This document shows, in pieces, positions 53,310 through 62,672 of a DNA stretch of 64,000 nucleotides (position 1 is the stretch's first letter; each line of letters begins with the position of its first letter). Both the position numbers and the translations under genes were made by a program. The stretch is from Rhodospirillales bacterium (GTDB taxonomy: Bacteria; Pseudomonadota; Alphaproteobacteria; Rhodospirillales; WMHbin7): assembly GCA_016215555.1 (NCBI GenBank), contig JACRJC010000072.1, positions 29,162 to 93,161 of the forward strand, given 5' to 3'. Under the pieces are notes generated by a model, which was not told the DNA's origin, searched no databases, and saw only the letters and a program-made list of their open reading frames with translations.

Positions 53310-54925
53310 GACGCCTCGGCAACCACCACTGCTTCTTCCCCGCCCAGATTCAGCCGAAGGCCCGGCGGCAACTTGGTTTTCATACTGCGCTTGGCTTTGT
53401 TGATTTGCGCCTGGGTCAGGCCCTCGGCGGTGGAAAGGTCGGTATCGCTGATCAGCGTATCGAGCAGGGTTGCGCCATGCATCTGGGCGCCTTCGAGATC
53501 GGCGTCGCGCAGATCGGCGCCCGACAGGTCGGCGCCGCGCAGATTGGCCCCTTTCAGTTTGGCCCCGGCAAGATTGACATGGCGCAGGCGCGCCGCTCCC
53601 AGAATGGCTTCGGTCAGGTCGGCCCCCGCCATCTCGGCATAGCGCAGATCGGCGCCATCGAGCTTGGCTTCCGAACATTCGGCTCCGGTCAGGCGGCAAT
53701 AGGTGAGATCGGCCTGGGTCAGAATGGCCCCCGACAGATCGACGCCGGTCATGTTCTGGCGGGACAGCGCCGCCCGTCCGCCTTCGGTGCCGCGCGACAG
53801 CACCCAGTTGCGGTGCCCGTCCAAAACGCCATTCAGGTCGAAGGTCAGTTGGGCCGGCTTGGCCTTGGGTTTCTCGGGCGACGGCGAAACCGAAACTGGA
53901 GCCGCCGGCGGCGGCGGTGACGGCGGCGGAGCGGCGACGATGGCGGGTCTGGGAGTCGCGGGCGCGGCATCCATCGCCAGTTTCGTTCCAGCCTGGGCGG
54001 TTGGCGGCGGCGCAAGCTCGCCCAGTTCCAGTTTGGCACCGTTTGCCGATGGCTTATAGACCGGAGCGACGGGGGCTGCCGGCGTTGCCGGGCGGGCAGC
54101 GACGGCGGCGGGAGGGGTGCCCGGGCTGGCCGGTTGCGCCGGCGCCGCCATCGGAACCGGGGGCGGCGGCAGCGGTTTTGCCGCTATGGGGGGAAGCGCA
54201 GGCTGGACTGCCGTAGGCGGCGGGGTTGCCGGTTTGGCCGCCACGGGAGGCGGGGGCGGGCGGCTGCTGGCCACGGTCAGGGGCGGGGCTTGCGGGGCGG
54301 TGGGGCGGGGCGGCGGAGAAGGCGGCAAGGCCTTGGGCGGCTGCGGCTTGGCGGCGGTCAGGACAACGGCGGGTTTGGGCCGGTCGCCGGTAAAGACCGG
54401 CTCGCTGGGGCGGCGCCGGTCCTGCCCGGAAAAAGCCTCGCCGTTTTCGCCGTTGCGCCGGTCGGGCCCCAGATAGCCGGGTGCGATGACCATCCGCTTG
54501 GGCTCGAGGATCATCTGGCTGACGCGCCGCGTCAGACCCTCCTGCGAGACCGGCTTGCGCAATAGCCCTTCGATGCCGAAGCGGCAGATTTTGTGGATGA
54601 AGGCCGGATCCTTGGACTCGGTCAGGGCCGTGACCGGAACGTCGGGACAGGGACTGGCTTTCTTGTCGCGCAACCAGCGCAGGAATTCGATGCCCGCCGG
54701 CTCGTTCTCGGCCACGCCGACCAGGCAGGCATTGACCGGCGACGCCATCAGATGCAGCACCGCCTCGGCCATCGATGCCGTGCTTAGAACCTCGTTGGTG
54801 CGCTGGCGCTGGAACATGGTTCTGGCCATGAATCGGAACTGGTCATCCTTATCCAAGATAAGGATGCGTTGGGCTTCCCACTTGAAGCCGGGCTTCTGGG
54901 CCAGTTGGTCCGAAGGGTTCGACAT
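53306..54925 (-). CDS. Pseudo-receiver / Pro-rich / pentapeptide-repeat fusion protein
   Basis: The protein has 539 residues. Residues 18-140 are receiver-like: ILILDKDD at 21-28 and KP at 124-125 are kept, but the strand where the phosphoacceptor Asp should be reads ACLVGVAENE, so it probably cannot be phosphorylated. About 190-340 is a Pro/Ala linker. About 395-510 is a pentapeptide-repeat right-handed helix (A(D/N)LxG units such as GADLSGADLRDADLEGAQ), ending in LTQAQINKAK. No membrane segment is seen. It likely acts as a protein-binding scaffold in the cytoplasm. The role is unknown. Confidence 0.8.
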   Translation of the reverse strand: MSNPSDQLAQKPGFKWEAQRILILDKDDQFRFMARTMFQRQRTNEVLSTASMAEAVLHLMASPVNACLVGVAENEPAGIEFLRWLRDKKASPCPDVPVTALTESKDPAFIHKICRFGIEGLLRKPVSQEGLTRRVSQMILEPKRMVIAPGYLGPDRRNGENGEAFSGQDRRRPSEPVFTGDRPKPAVVLTAAKPQPPKALPPSPPPRPTAPQAPPLTVASSRPPPPPVAAKPATPPPTAVQPALPPIAAKPLPPPPVPMAAPAQPASPGTPPAAVAARPATPAAPVAPVYKPSANGAKLELGELAPPPTAQAGTKLAMDAAPATPRPAIVAAPPPSPPPPAAPVSVSPSPEKPKAKPAQLTFDLNGVLDGHRNWVLSRGTEGGRAALSRQNMTGVDLSGAILTQADLTYCRLTGAECSEAKLDGADLRYAEMAGADLTEAILGAARLRHVNLAGAKLKGANLRGADLSGADLRDADLEGAQMHGATLLDTLISDTDLSTAEGLTQAQINKAKRSMKTKLPPGLRLNLGGEEAVVVAEAS

Positions 54926-55096
54926 TGTCCAGAAGGTTACTTATTTTGCGCTATCGATGGTTTTAGCACAGTTTGATCCGATCAAAAAAGTCCCGTGCCC
55001 CGTTTTTTATGCCGGAACCGCGCGCGAGCAATGACGTAAACCGTCATGAATGCGACGTCATGTGGCGAGGTAAGCGGGCGCTTCCGGCGCCTTTCC

Positions 55097-56311
55097 CTAG
55101 TTGTGCAGGATTTTCGGAACCTTGTAATTGCGCAGATGAAATGCGCCCGGCATGCCGGCGCCGATCAGCGGACGGCAATACATCAGGAAATCCTGGGTCA
55201 CATTGTTGCCGTCGGACGTGATGTAGTTGTCGGGCATGACCTTGGTCTTGCCGCCGATTTCCTCGAGCCTGGCCAGATGATATTCGACCGAATAAAAGCC
55301 GGTGCGCTCGATGACCACCGAGCCGCTGGTGTCGCGCCAGCGGGCGTATTGCACGGCCTTTTCGCCGACCTCGCGGGCTTCGCGCTGATCGACGTCGGAA
55401 ACGCAGCCCAGGAAGGAGCGCTGCAGATAGCCGAAAGTGTCGGCGCGCACGCGCTTGATTTTCAGGGTCTTCTTGACATGGTCGGCCAGCAGGTCGGCCA
55501 GGGCGCCGGTGCCGGAAAGCTGCACATTGCCGTGGGCGTCGCGTTCCACATTATCGACCAGGCGGGTGATGATGGGCGCCCCCGATTCGTCATGGATGCC
55601 CTCGGAAACGGCGACGATGCAGCGCCCGTATTTGTCGTGCACCGCTTTCACGTCGGCGATGAAGCGGTCCAGGCTGAAGCTTTTTTCCGGCAGATAAATC
55701 AGGTGCGGGCCGTCATCCTTGAACTTGCGTCCCAGGGCCGAGGCGGCGGTCAGGAAGCCGGCATGCCGTCCCATGACGACGCCGATATAGACCGAGGGCA
55801 GGGCCATGTTGTCGAGATTGACGCCGGCGAAGGCCGAGGCCACGAAGCGCGCCGCCGAGCCGAAGCCGGGCGTGTGGTCGTTGACGACCAAATCATTGTC
55901 GATGGTCTTGGGAATGTGGAAACAGCGCAGATTGTAGCCGGCCTTGTCGGCCTCCTCGGCCACGATGCGGGCCGTGTCCGAGGAATCATTGCCGCCGATA
56001 TAGAAGAAGGTGGTGATTTCGTGCGCCTTGCAGACCTTGAAGATTTCCTGGCAATAGGCCAGGTCGGGCTTGTCGCGGGTCGAGCCCAGGGCCGAGGCCG
56101 GCGTGTTGGCGACATGCTCCAGATTGTGCGTGGTCTCTTGCGTCAGATCGATGAAGTCCTCGTTGATGATGCCGCGCACGCCGTGATAGGCGCCGTAAAC
56201 CTGCGTCACCGTCGGGAATTTGCGCGCCTCGATGACCACGCCGGCCAGCGACTGGTTGATGACCGCCGTCGGGCCGCCGCCCTGCGCCACCAGAATCTTG
56301 CCTTCCAACAT
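55097..56311 (-). CDS. pfp: PPi-type 6-phosphofructokinase
   Basis: The protein has 404 residues and begins KILVAQGGGPTAVINQSL. The donor-site motif is GGNDS at 106-110 instead of GGDGS of ATP enzymes, which points to pyrophosphate as phosphate donor. KTIDNDL at 135-141 is the substrate and catalytic motif. It would interconvert fructose 6-phosphate and fructose 1,6-bisphosphate reversibly in the cytoplasm. The neighbours do not share a pathway. An ATP-using member with this motif is possible. Confidence 0.88.
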   Translation of the reverse strand: MLEGKILVAQGGGPTAVINQSLAGVVIEARKFPTVTQVYGAYHGVRGIINEDFIDLTQETTHNLEHVANTPASALGSTRDKPDLAYCQEIFKVCKAHEITTFFYIGGNDSSDTARIVAEEADKAGYNLRCFHIPKTIDNDLVVNDHTPGFGSAARFVASAFAGVNLDNMALPSVYIGVVMGRHAGFLTAASALGRKFKDDGPHLIYLPEKSFSLDRFIADVKAVHDKYGRCIVAVSEGIHDESGAPIITRLVDNVERDAHGNVQLSGTGALADLLADHVKKTLKIKRVRADTFGYLQRSFLGCVSDVDQREAREVGEKAVQYARWRDTSGSVVIERTGFYSVEYHLARLEEIGGKTKVMPDNYITSDGNNVTQDFLMYCRPLIGAGMPGAFHLRNYKVPKILHN

Positions 56312-56347
56312 GCCTTCATCCTCCCTGTTATCCTAGGCGTAGCCCAT

Positions 56348-57922
56348 TCACTGCTTGGATTCAAGAGCCTGAGGATTGGCGAAGATCTCCGCCAGCAGGC
56401 GGGCCGCCTTATCCTGGCCGAACAGAAGCGGGCCGGTCGCCAGCAGGCGCGCTTGATGGCGGGCCTTCTCCTTGGCCGTGGCGACGGCGAGGCGGATGTA
56501 ATCGGCTTCATCCACGGCCACCGTGTCGTCGATGCGCAGCATTCCAAGAAAACCCAAGGTGACGCGCCCAGCCATGGTTCGGCCTGGCAGAGTGACGATG
56601 GGCGTGCCATTGGCCAGCGCCTCGGCGCTGGTATTGCCGCCCGAGAAGCCGAACGGATCGAGCAGCACGTCGGCATTGGCCAGCAGGCCCAGGAAGGGGA
56701 TGCGATCCAGGCGGGGCAGGAAGCGCAGGCGATCCTTGTTCTCGCCAAGATGCGGCGCCAGCCTTGCCAGCAGGCGATCCTTCCAGCCCGGTTTCTGGCC
56801 CTCGAGGAGCACGATCTCGCCCTCGGGATCGGCGGCCAGAATCCCGGCCAAGGCCCGGTCGAAGGCGGGCGACAGTTTGAAGGGGCTTTGCGGGCAAACG
56901 TAAAGGCGCTTGTTCTCGGCAAGCCCCAGACTGGCGCGCGAAGGAGGATCGGGCAAAAGATGATCGGCGGTCACGATCGGCATCACCGGCAGGGGGATCA
57001 ACCGTTCAGTATAGTGCGCATCGGCCCCTTGGGGTTCGATCAGATGGCTGGAGATGAATCCATCGATCGAGGACAGGCCGCTGGTCATGGGATGCCCCCA
57101 CATCATCAATTGCAGCGGCGCCAGCCGGGCGAAGGCCAGGCAATAGACGAAAGGGTCCATGCCGATTTCGGGATAGAGCAAGGCGTCGAGCCGGCTGGCG
57201 GCGATGGTTTGGCGCGCCTGCGCCAAATCCTGGGGCAGCAGGGTGCAGGCGGCGGCCTCGGCCTTCAGACCGGCCAGTTGGGCATCCTCGGCGGGACTGG
57301 CCAGGAACAAATGCAATTCGACGCCCTGACGGATCAGGCTGCTTAGCAGGGGCACGGTGATCATGCCCACCGTGTGGGCGGCCAGCAGGCTTGAGACGAC
57401 GCCGAGGCGGGGCCGCTTTCCCGGCTGGTTCCCCGTTCTGACATGGGGGGCGGCATAGGCCAGTTCTGGATGGGCCTTCAGGAACAGGGCAGCCTGCGCT
57501 TCGCGCAGCGCTCGCACCGGACGGTCATGATAGGGCAGCAGGAAATGGCCCTTGGGCTGGCACAGATGGGGCTGCTTGATGCGTAGGCCGGGCCGCCTTG
57601 CTATGTCTTGCAGCCGTTCCTCGTAGAAGGCGAGGGCGGCATCGACATCGGCGCTGTGGGCGGGAATCGCCGGCAGCGGACAGGACAAGATAAGTTCCAT
57701 CCCGTCGTCGCGGTAGCGCGAGAACAGATCACGGGAAAGCAAGATGGCTTCCTGGGGCCGGTCGAGTTCGCCCAGCAGATCGACGGCGCGCAAGCCTGGC
57801 GCCGCATTGGTGGAATCGGCCCGGCTGGCCTCCAGAAAACGCTGCAGGGCAAGCTCCGGCTGTCCTTGCTTGAGCAGGCCAAGGCCAAGTTGGTAATAAT
57901 GCTCGGACTGGTCGAAGGTCAT
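56348..57922 (-). CDS. TPR / OGT-like (GT41) glycosyltransferase
   Basis: The protein has 524 residues. Residues 5-75 form TPR-like helices (YYQLGLGLLKQGQPELALQRF). From about 165 it resembles the SPINDLY/OGT GT-B fold: RLGVVSSLLAAHTVG, LQLMMWGHPMTSG, LYVCPQSPFKLSPAFDRAL and the nucleotide-sugar site DVLLDPFGFSGGNTSAEALANGTPIVTLPG (in part). Such proteins add sugars to Ser/Thr; the TPR-GT layout also occurs in the flagellin glycosyltransferase FlmG. Flagellin is a candidate target given nearby flagellar genes; this is inference. Confidence 0.82.
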   Translation of the reverse strand: MTFDQSEHYYQLGLGLLKQGQPELALQRFLEASRADSTNAAPGLRAVDLLGELDRPQEAILLSRDLFSRYRDDGMELILSCPLPAIPAHSADVDAALAFYEERLQDIARRPGLRIKQPHLCQPKGHFLLPYHDRPVRALREAQAALFLKAHPELAYAAPHVRTGNQPGKRPRLGVVSSLLAAHTVGMITVPLLSSLIRQGVELHLFLASPAEDAQLAGLKAEAAACTLLPQDLAQARQTIAASRLDALLYPEIGMDPFVYCLAFARLAPLQLMMWGHPMTSGLSSIDGFISSHLIEPQGADAHYTERLIPLPVMPIVTADHLLPDPPSRASLGLAENKRLYVCPQSPFKLSPAFDRALAGILAADPEGEIVLLEGQKPGWKDRLLARLAPHLGENKDRLRFLPRLDRIPFLGLLANADVLLDPFGFSGGNTSAEALANGTPIVTLPGRTMAGRVTLGFLGMLRIDDTVAVDEADYIRLAVATAKEKARHQARLLATGPLLFGQDKAARLLAEIFANPQALESKQ

Positions 57923-57954
57923 GGGGCCAGCTTACAGAAGCCGGCGGGTCTTGC

Positions 57955-58662
57955 CTACATCCCGCCCAGATAGGCGGCCTTGACCTCGGCATTGGTCAGC
58001 AAGTCGGGGCCTGTGCCTTCCAGCACCACCTTGCCGGTTTCCAGCACATAGCCGCGGTCGGCGATGGCCAGGGCGGCGGTGGCGTTCTGTTCGACCAGGA
58101 AGATGGTGGTGCCTTCGGCCTTCAGATTGACGACCTGGCGGAAAATTTCCTCGACTAGCAGGGGGGCCAGTCCCATCGACGGCTCGTCCAGCAGCAGCAG
58201 CTTGGGCTTGCTCATCAAGGCCCGGCCGATGGCCAGCATCTGCTGCTGGCCACCCGACAGCGTGCCCGCCGCCTGATGGCGCTTTTCCTTCAGGATCGGG
58301 AACTGGCCATAGACCTTCTCGATATCGCCGCCGACATCGGGGCCGCGCCGGCGATAGGTGCCCAGCTTCAGATTGTCCTCGACCGACAAGGGTCCGAAGA
58401 CCTGGCGGCCCTCGGGCACCTGGGCGATGCCCATGGCCACGCGATCAGCCGGCGATTTGCGGGTCATGTCGCTGCCCTCGAACCAAATGGCGCCGCCGCT
58501 CATCGGCTGCACGCCCGAAATGGCCCGCAACAGCGTGGTCTTGCCGGCGCCATTGGCGCCGACCAGGGCTACCAGCTCGCCCTTTTCGATTTTGAGGTCG
58601 ATGCCTGACAGGGCCTGGATGCGCCCATAATGGCTGACCAATCCCCGCACTTCCATCATCAT
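57955..58662 (-). CDS. livF: Branched-chain amino-acid-type ABC transporter ATPase LivF
   Basis: The protein has 235 residues with Walker A GANGAGKT near 35, a [17 protein letters not shown] signature and LLLDEPSMGLAP, typical of LivF. It pairs with LivG to energise uptake through LivH/LivM. The first ATG overlaps the livG stop (ATGA); two more ATG codons follow. It ends the livK-H-M-G-F operon. Confidence 0.93.
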   Translation of the reverse strand: MMMEVRGLVSHYGRIQALSGIDLKIEKGELVALVGANGAGKTTLLRAISGVQPMSGGAIWFEGSDMTRKSPADRVAMGIAQVPEGRQVFGPLSVEDNLKLGTYRRRGPDVGGDIEKVYGQFPILKEKRHQAAGTLSGGQQQMLAIGRALMSKPKLLLLDEPSMGLAPLLVEEIFRQVVNLKAEGTTIFLVEQNATAALAIADRGYVLETGKVVLEGTGPDLLTNAEVKAAYLGGM

Positions 58663-59423
58663 GCGGCGCCTCCGCCCAGATAGGCCTTGATGACGTCGGG
58701 ATTGTTGCGCACCTGATCGGGCGTGCCCTCGGCCAGTTTCTTGCCGTAGTCCAGCACCAGGATATGGTCGGAAATGCCCATCACCATCTTCATGTCATGT
58801 TCGACCAGCACCACGGTGACGCCGCTTTTGGCGACCTTGACGATGACTTCGTCGATCTCGCGGCTTTCGGTGGCGTTCAGGCCCGCCGCCGGTTCGTCCA
58901 GCAGCAGCAGCTTGGGTTCGGCGGCCAGGGCGCGGGCGATTTCCAGACGCTTCAGGGCGCCGTAGGGCATGGCGTCGGCGTCGGCCTTCAAATAAGCCTC
59001 GAGCCCCACGAAACGCATCAGCTCGGTCGATTTCTCGCGGGCCTGGGCGTCGCCCTTGGCAATGCCGGGCAGGCGCAGCAGCGAGGGCAGGAAACGGCGG
59101 TCGAGATGCAGATGGCGCCCCACCATCACATTCTCGATGGCCGGCATGTTGAAGAAGATCTGCAGATTCTGGAAGGTGCGCGACATGCCGTCTTCGGCCA
59201 GCTGATAGGGCGCCTTGCCCGCCGTCGGTACGTCGTTGAACAGAATGCTGCCCGAGCTTGGCGTGTAAACGCCGGTGATCAAATTGAACAAGGTCGTCTT
59301 GCCAGCGCCGTTGGGCCCGATGATCGAGTGGATGGTGCCGGGATTGATAGTGAAGGCTAGGTCCGAGACAGCGTGAACGCCGCCAAACTCCTTGTTTAGA
59401 TGTTCGACCCGAAGCAGCGTCAT
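58659..59423 (-). CDS. livG: Branched-chain amino-acid-type ABC transporter ATPase LivG
   Basis: The protein has 254 residues with Walker A GPNGAGKTTLFNLITG, the LivG-specific FQNLQIFFNMPAIENVMVGRH segment and LLLDEPAAGLN. The signature is altered to MPYGALKRLEIARAL, as is normal for LivG. It forms the ATPase heterodimer with LivF. It overlaps livM and livF by 4 bases. Confidence 0.93.
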   Translation of the reverse strand: MTLLRVEHLNKEFGGVHAVSDLAFTINPGTIHSIIGPNGAGKTTLFNLITGVYTPSSGSILFNDVPTAGKAPYQLAEDGMSRTFQNLQIFFNMPAIENVMVGRHLHLDRRFLPSLLRLPGIAKGDAQAREKSTELMRFVGLEAYLKADADAMPYGALKRLEIARALAAEPKLLLLDEPAAGLNATESREIDEVIVKVAKSGVTVVLVEHDMKMVMGISDHILVLDYGKKLAEGTPDQVRNNPDVIKAYLGGGAA

Positions 59424-60361
59424 GGCCGCCTCCGGTTGAAAAGAGCGGCGATGGTCGGAACCAGACCCTTAGGCATGAAAATCATCGTGCCCATCATGAT
59501 ACCGCCCAGGATGACCGGCTCGTAATCCTCGAATACGGTCAACACCTGGGGCAGCATGGTCAGGAAGGCGGCGCCGACGATGGCGCCGAAGGTCGAGGCC
59601 ATGCCGCCGAAGACGACCATGGTGACCAGTTCGATCGATTTGAAGAAGTCGGCCTTGGTCGGCGTCAGTTGCGGCGTGTAATGGGCGAACAGGCTGCCGG
59701 CGACGCTGGCGATGACGGCGGAAACCACGAACACCATGACCTTGTAGCGGGCGGTATCGACGCCCACCACTTCGGCGCCGACTTCGGATCCGTGCAAGGC
59801 CCGCAAGGCCCGCCCGACCGGGGAATCGACCAGATTGGTGGCCAGCCAGACCGTGGCCAGCAGCAGCCCGGCCATCAGCCAGTACCAGTCCCGCTCGCCC
59901 GCCAGCTTGAAACTGCCGATGCTGAAGGGGCCGGCGGCGATGCCGTCGGGGCCGCCGGTGATCCCGGCTTCGGTGTTGATGACGATGGAAATGATGATGC
60001 CGATGCCCAGCGTGGCCATGGCCAGATAATGGCCCTTCAGTTTCAAGACCGGGCGCGCGATGGCGAAGGCCATCAGGCCGACGATCGCCGCTCCGGCCAG
60101 CAGGGCCAGAAGCGGCGGCCAGCCGTAACTGTTGACCAGAACCGCCGAAGCATAGGCGCCAAGCCCGAAGAAACCGGCATGGCCCAGGCTGATCTGCCCG
60201 GCATAGCCGATCAGCAGATTAAGGCCCACGCAGATGATGGCGTTGAAACAGGCCAACACCGCCACATCGACATAATAGTTGTTGGGCAGGGCCTGCGGCA
60301 GCGCGGCCAGGAAAATGGCCAAGGCTCCCAGGCCGGCCCATCTCGACAAGCCGCTCATCAC
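59420..60361 (-). CDS. livM: Branched-chain amino-acid-type ABC permease LivM
   Basis: The protein has 313 residues and about eight to nine membrane segments. The family motifs GLNLLIGYAGQISLGHAGFFGLGAYASA (in part) and an ALHGSEVGAEVVGVD loop that contacts LivG/F are present. It forms the inner-membrane channel with LivH. It overlaps livH and livG by 4 bases each. Confidence 0.93.
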   Translation of the reverse strand: MMSGLSRWAGLGALAIFLAALPQALPNNYYVDVAVLACFNAIICVGLNLLIGYAGQISLGHAGFFGLGAYASAVLVNSYGWPPLLALLAGAAIVGLMAFAIARPVLKLKGHYLAMATLGIGIIISIVINTEAGITGGPDGIAAGPFSIGSFKLAGERDWYWLMAGLLLATVWLATNLVDSPVGRALRALHGSEVGAEVVGVDTARYKVMVFVVSAVIASVAGSLFAHYTPQLTPTKADFFKSIELVTMVVFGGMASTFGAIVGAAFLTMLPQVLTVFEDYEPVILGGIMMGTMIFMPKGLVPTIAALFNRRRP

Positions 60362-61233
60362 ACGCGCTCCGTTCCCTTGCGCCCGAACAGGCCGTTGGGC
60401 AGGAAAACCAGAACCAACAAGATGATGACGAAGGCCACGGCGTCCTTATAGGCGCTGGACAGATAGCCTGCCGCCATCGCCTCGGCGATGCCGACGATCA
60501 GACCGCCGGCCACGGCGCCGAAGCCGTTGCCGAGTCCGCCCAGCACGGCGGCCGAGAAGCCCTTCAGGCCCAGCATGATGCCGTTGTCGTAGGCGGTGAA
60601 GGTGATGGGGGTGATGACGATGCCGCCGACGGCGCCCAAGGCGGCCGACAGGCCAAAGCTCAGCATCAAGACGCGCTTGGTGTTGATGCCCATCAACTGG
60701 GCGGCCAGCGGATTGAACGAGGTGGCCAGCATGGCCTTGCCTTCCAGCGTGCGGTTGAAGAACCAGGCCAGAAGCAGAATGACGAGAAGCGCCGTACCCA
60801 GCACCCACAGGGTCTGCGGCATCAGGACGGCGCCGAACAGGTTGATCGGCGTGTCGCCCGAAAAGGGATCCATCTTGTGGAAATTCTTGTCCCACACTTC
60901 CTGGGCCAGGCCGCGCAGAAAGATCGAGGCGCCGATGGTGATGATGATCAGCGTGGTGACGCTGGCCTTGCGGGCCGGTTCGACGGCCAGCTTTTCCAAA
61001 AGCACGCCGACGGCCATGGTGACGAGAATGGCCAACAGGATGGCCAAGGGCATCGGCACGCCGGCCTCGACCAGCGACACGGCGGTCATGGCGCCGATCA
61101 TGATGAACTCGCCCTGGGCGAAGTTGATCACATGGCTGGCGTTGTAAATGATCGAGAAGCCAAGTCCGCACAGCGCATAGATGGCGCCGACGGTCACTCC
61201 CGAGATCAGGAATTGAAGAAAGGCCGACAGCAT
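60358..61233 (-). CDS. livH: Branched-chain amino-acid-type ABC permease LivH
   Basis: The protein has 291 residues and about eight membrane segments. It shows GAIYALCGLGFSIIYNASHVINFAQGEF (in part), the typical LivH start, and AVLGGLGNGFGAVAGGLIVGIAEA near the end. It is the second permease subunit. The gene follows livK after 74 bases that contain a perfect 13-bp hairpin. Confidence 0.94.
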   Translation of the reverse strand: MLSAFLQFLISGVTVGAIYALCGLGFSIIYNASHVINFAQGEFIMIGAMTAVSLVEAGVPMPLAILLAILVTMAVGVLLEKLAVEPARKASVTTLIIITIGASIFLRGLAQEVWDKNFHKMDPFSGDTPINLFGAVLMPQTLWVLGTALLVILLLAWFFNRTLEGKAMLATSFNPLAAQLMGINTKRVLMLSFGLSAALGAVGGIVITPITFTAYDNGIMLGLKGFSAAVLGGLGNGFGAVAGGLIVGIAEAMAAGYLSSAYKDAVAFVIILLVLVFLPNGLFGRKGTERV

Positions 61234-61256
61234 GGTGGTCCCTTGTCTGGAGAGCG

Positions 61257-61286
61257 CCCGCCCGCCTTGGCTTCAAGGCGGGCGGG
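61257..61286 (-). promoter_or_regulatory. Intercistronic hairpin between livK and livH
   Basis: A perfect 13-bp stem (61257-61269 with 61274-61286) has a 4-base loop. On the minus strand it is not followed by a T-run. It probably stabilises livK mRNA or partly stops transcription, giving more binding protein than permease. Confidence 0.65.
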
Positions 61287-61307
61287 TTTCCCCGGTTCGG
61301 TGAGAGA

Positions 61308-62462
61308 TCAGTCGCTAAGGGCGAAGTCGCCCTTCTTGATCTCGACCATGTGGAAGGCCGACAGATTGAGGCCCATATGATCGGTAGCGCTCATATGGAC
61401 GGTGCCGCCGGTGCCGATATAGCCCGAGGTCTTCTCGATCTCGTCGCGGACCTTGGCCTTGTCGGTGGAGCCGGCGCGGCTGATGGCGGCCAGCGCCATC
61501 TGCAGCCCGTCGAAGGCGTGACCGGCGAAGGTCGAGGCCTCGGCCTTGAAGTCGGCCTGATATTCCTTCTGGAACTTCGCGCAGACGGCCTTTTGCATGT
61601 CCGTGGCCGGCAACTGATCAGCCACCACCAGACCGGCGGCGGGCAGACGGACACCTTCCGAAGCGTCGCCGGCCAGCTTGATATAGTCCTTCGAGGCCAC
61701 GCCGTGCGACTGATACAGCGGCGCCGCAACGCCCAACTGCTTGTAGTTCTTGGTCACCACGGCCGGGCTTTGGCCGAAGCCCCAATTGATCACGGCCTGA
61801 ACGCCGGCCGTGTTCTTGATCTTGGTTAGCTGCGCCGTGACGTCGGGATCCTTGGGGGCATAGGTTTCGTCGGCCACCAGCGTCATGCCGTAATTGGCCT
61901 GCACCTTCAAGGTCTCGTCATGGCCCGATTTGCCGAAGCCGGCATTCTCGGAAATCATGGCGTATTTGGTGATGCCTTTCTTCTTCATGTCGGCGAAGAT
62001 CTTCTCGGCCGCCATGCGGTCGGTGTGAGGGGTCTTGAAGACCCACTTCTTGACCGGCTCGACGATGACCACGGCGCCGGCCAGCGAAACAAAGGGCATG
62101 CCCGCAGCTTCGACCAGGGGAACGGCGGCCATGGTGGTGCCGGTGGTCGAACCGCCGATGATCAGATCGACCTTGTCGTTCTCGATCAGGCGCTTGACGA
62201 AGCTGGAAGCCTTGTCGGCGGCGCCGGCGTCATCGTACAGAACCAATTCGATCTTGCGGCCGGCAACGCCGCCTGCCTTGTTGTATTCGGCAACGTACTT
62301 CTCCAGGACTTTCTTTTCCGGATCGCCCAGGAACGAGGCCGGGCCGGTGGCCGAGAGGAACGATCCGATCTTGATGGGGTCTGCGGCCAGGGCGGGGCCC
62401 GCGGCGGCGGTGAAGGCCACGGCTGCCGCCGAGGCCAGAATCTTCCAGGCTTGCATGCTCAT
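61308..62462 (-). CDS. livK: Branched-chain amino-acid-type ABC substrate-binding protein
   Basis: The protein has 384 residues from ATG 62462, which has GGAGGA 5 bases upstream; longer in-frame starts lack a site. The signal peptide ends near ALAADPIKIG. The Peripla_BP_6 fold follows: FLSATGPASFLGDPEKK, VDLIIGGSTTGTTMAAVPLVEAAGMPFVS (in part), YAMISENAGFGKSGHDE. It binds ligand in the periplasm for LivHMGF. These receptors also take amides, urea or aromatic acids. The divergent paaX-like gene makes an aromatic ligand worth considering. Confidence 0.9.
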   Translation of the reverse strand: MSMQAWKILASAAAVAFTAAAGPALAADPIKIGSFLSATGPASFLGDPEKKVLEKYVAEYNKAGGVAGRKIELVLYDDAGAADKASSFVKRLIENDKVDLIIGGSTTGTTMAAVPLVEAAGMPFVSLAGAVVIVEPVKKWVFKTPHTDRMAAEKIFADMKKKGITKYAMISENAGFGKSGHDETLKVQANYGMTLVADETYAPKDPDVTAQLTKIKNTAGVQAVINWGFGQSPAVVTKNYKQLGVAAPLYQSHGVASKDYIKLAGDASEGVRLPAAGLVVADQLPATDMQKAVCAKFQKEYQADFKAEASTFAGHAFDGLQMALAAISRAGSTDKAKVRDEIEKTSGYIGTGGTVHMSATDHMGLNLSAFHMVEIKKGDFALSD

Positions 62463-62672
62463 CCAAATCCTCCCAAATGCTTGACGATGCCAGTTAATCC
62501 GGCTTTGTCGTACCATTTTGCCGCAATTTCTTACCCAAAGCCAGCAAAATCTGTATCATATTGTCGGATGACCGGCGTTGGGGCATTATGAACGCGATTT
62601 CCTATTGGTCAAAGGGTTGATTCTGCGTATGAGTTTTCACGGGAAGAACATTTTACGGAAAGCCAAGCCAAC
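62463..62672. promoter_or_regulatory. Divergent control region livK / paaX-like
   Basis: This 210-base region is AT-richer than its surroundings and must hold promoters in both directions. I could not pick a convincing -10/-35 pair or a PaaX-type palindrome. Confidence 0.35.

Noticed and set aside
55046..57346. 766-codon plus-strand frame opposite pfp and the glycosyltransferase
   Set aside because: It covers two well-supported minus-strand genes and shows no motif.
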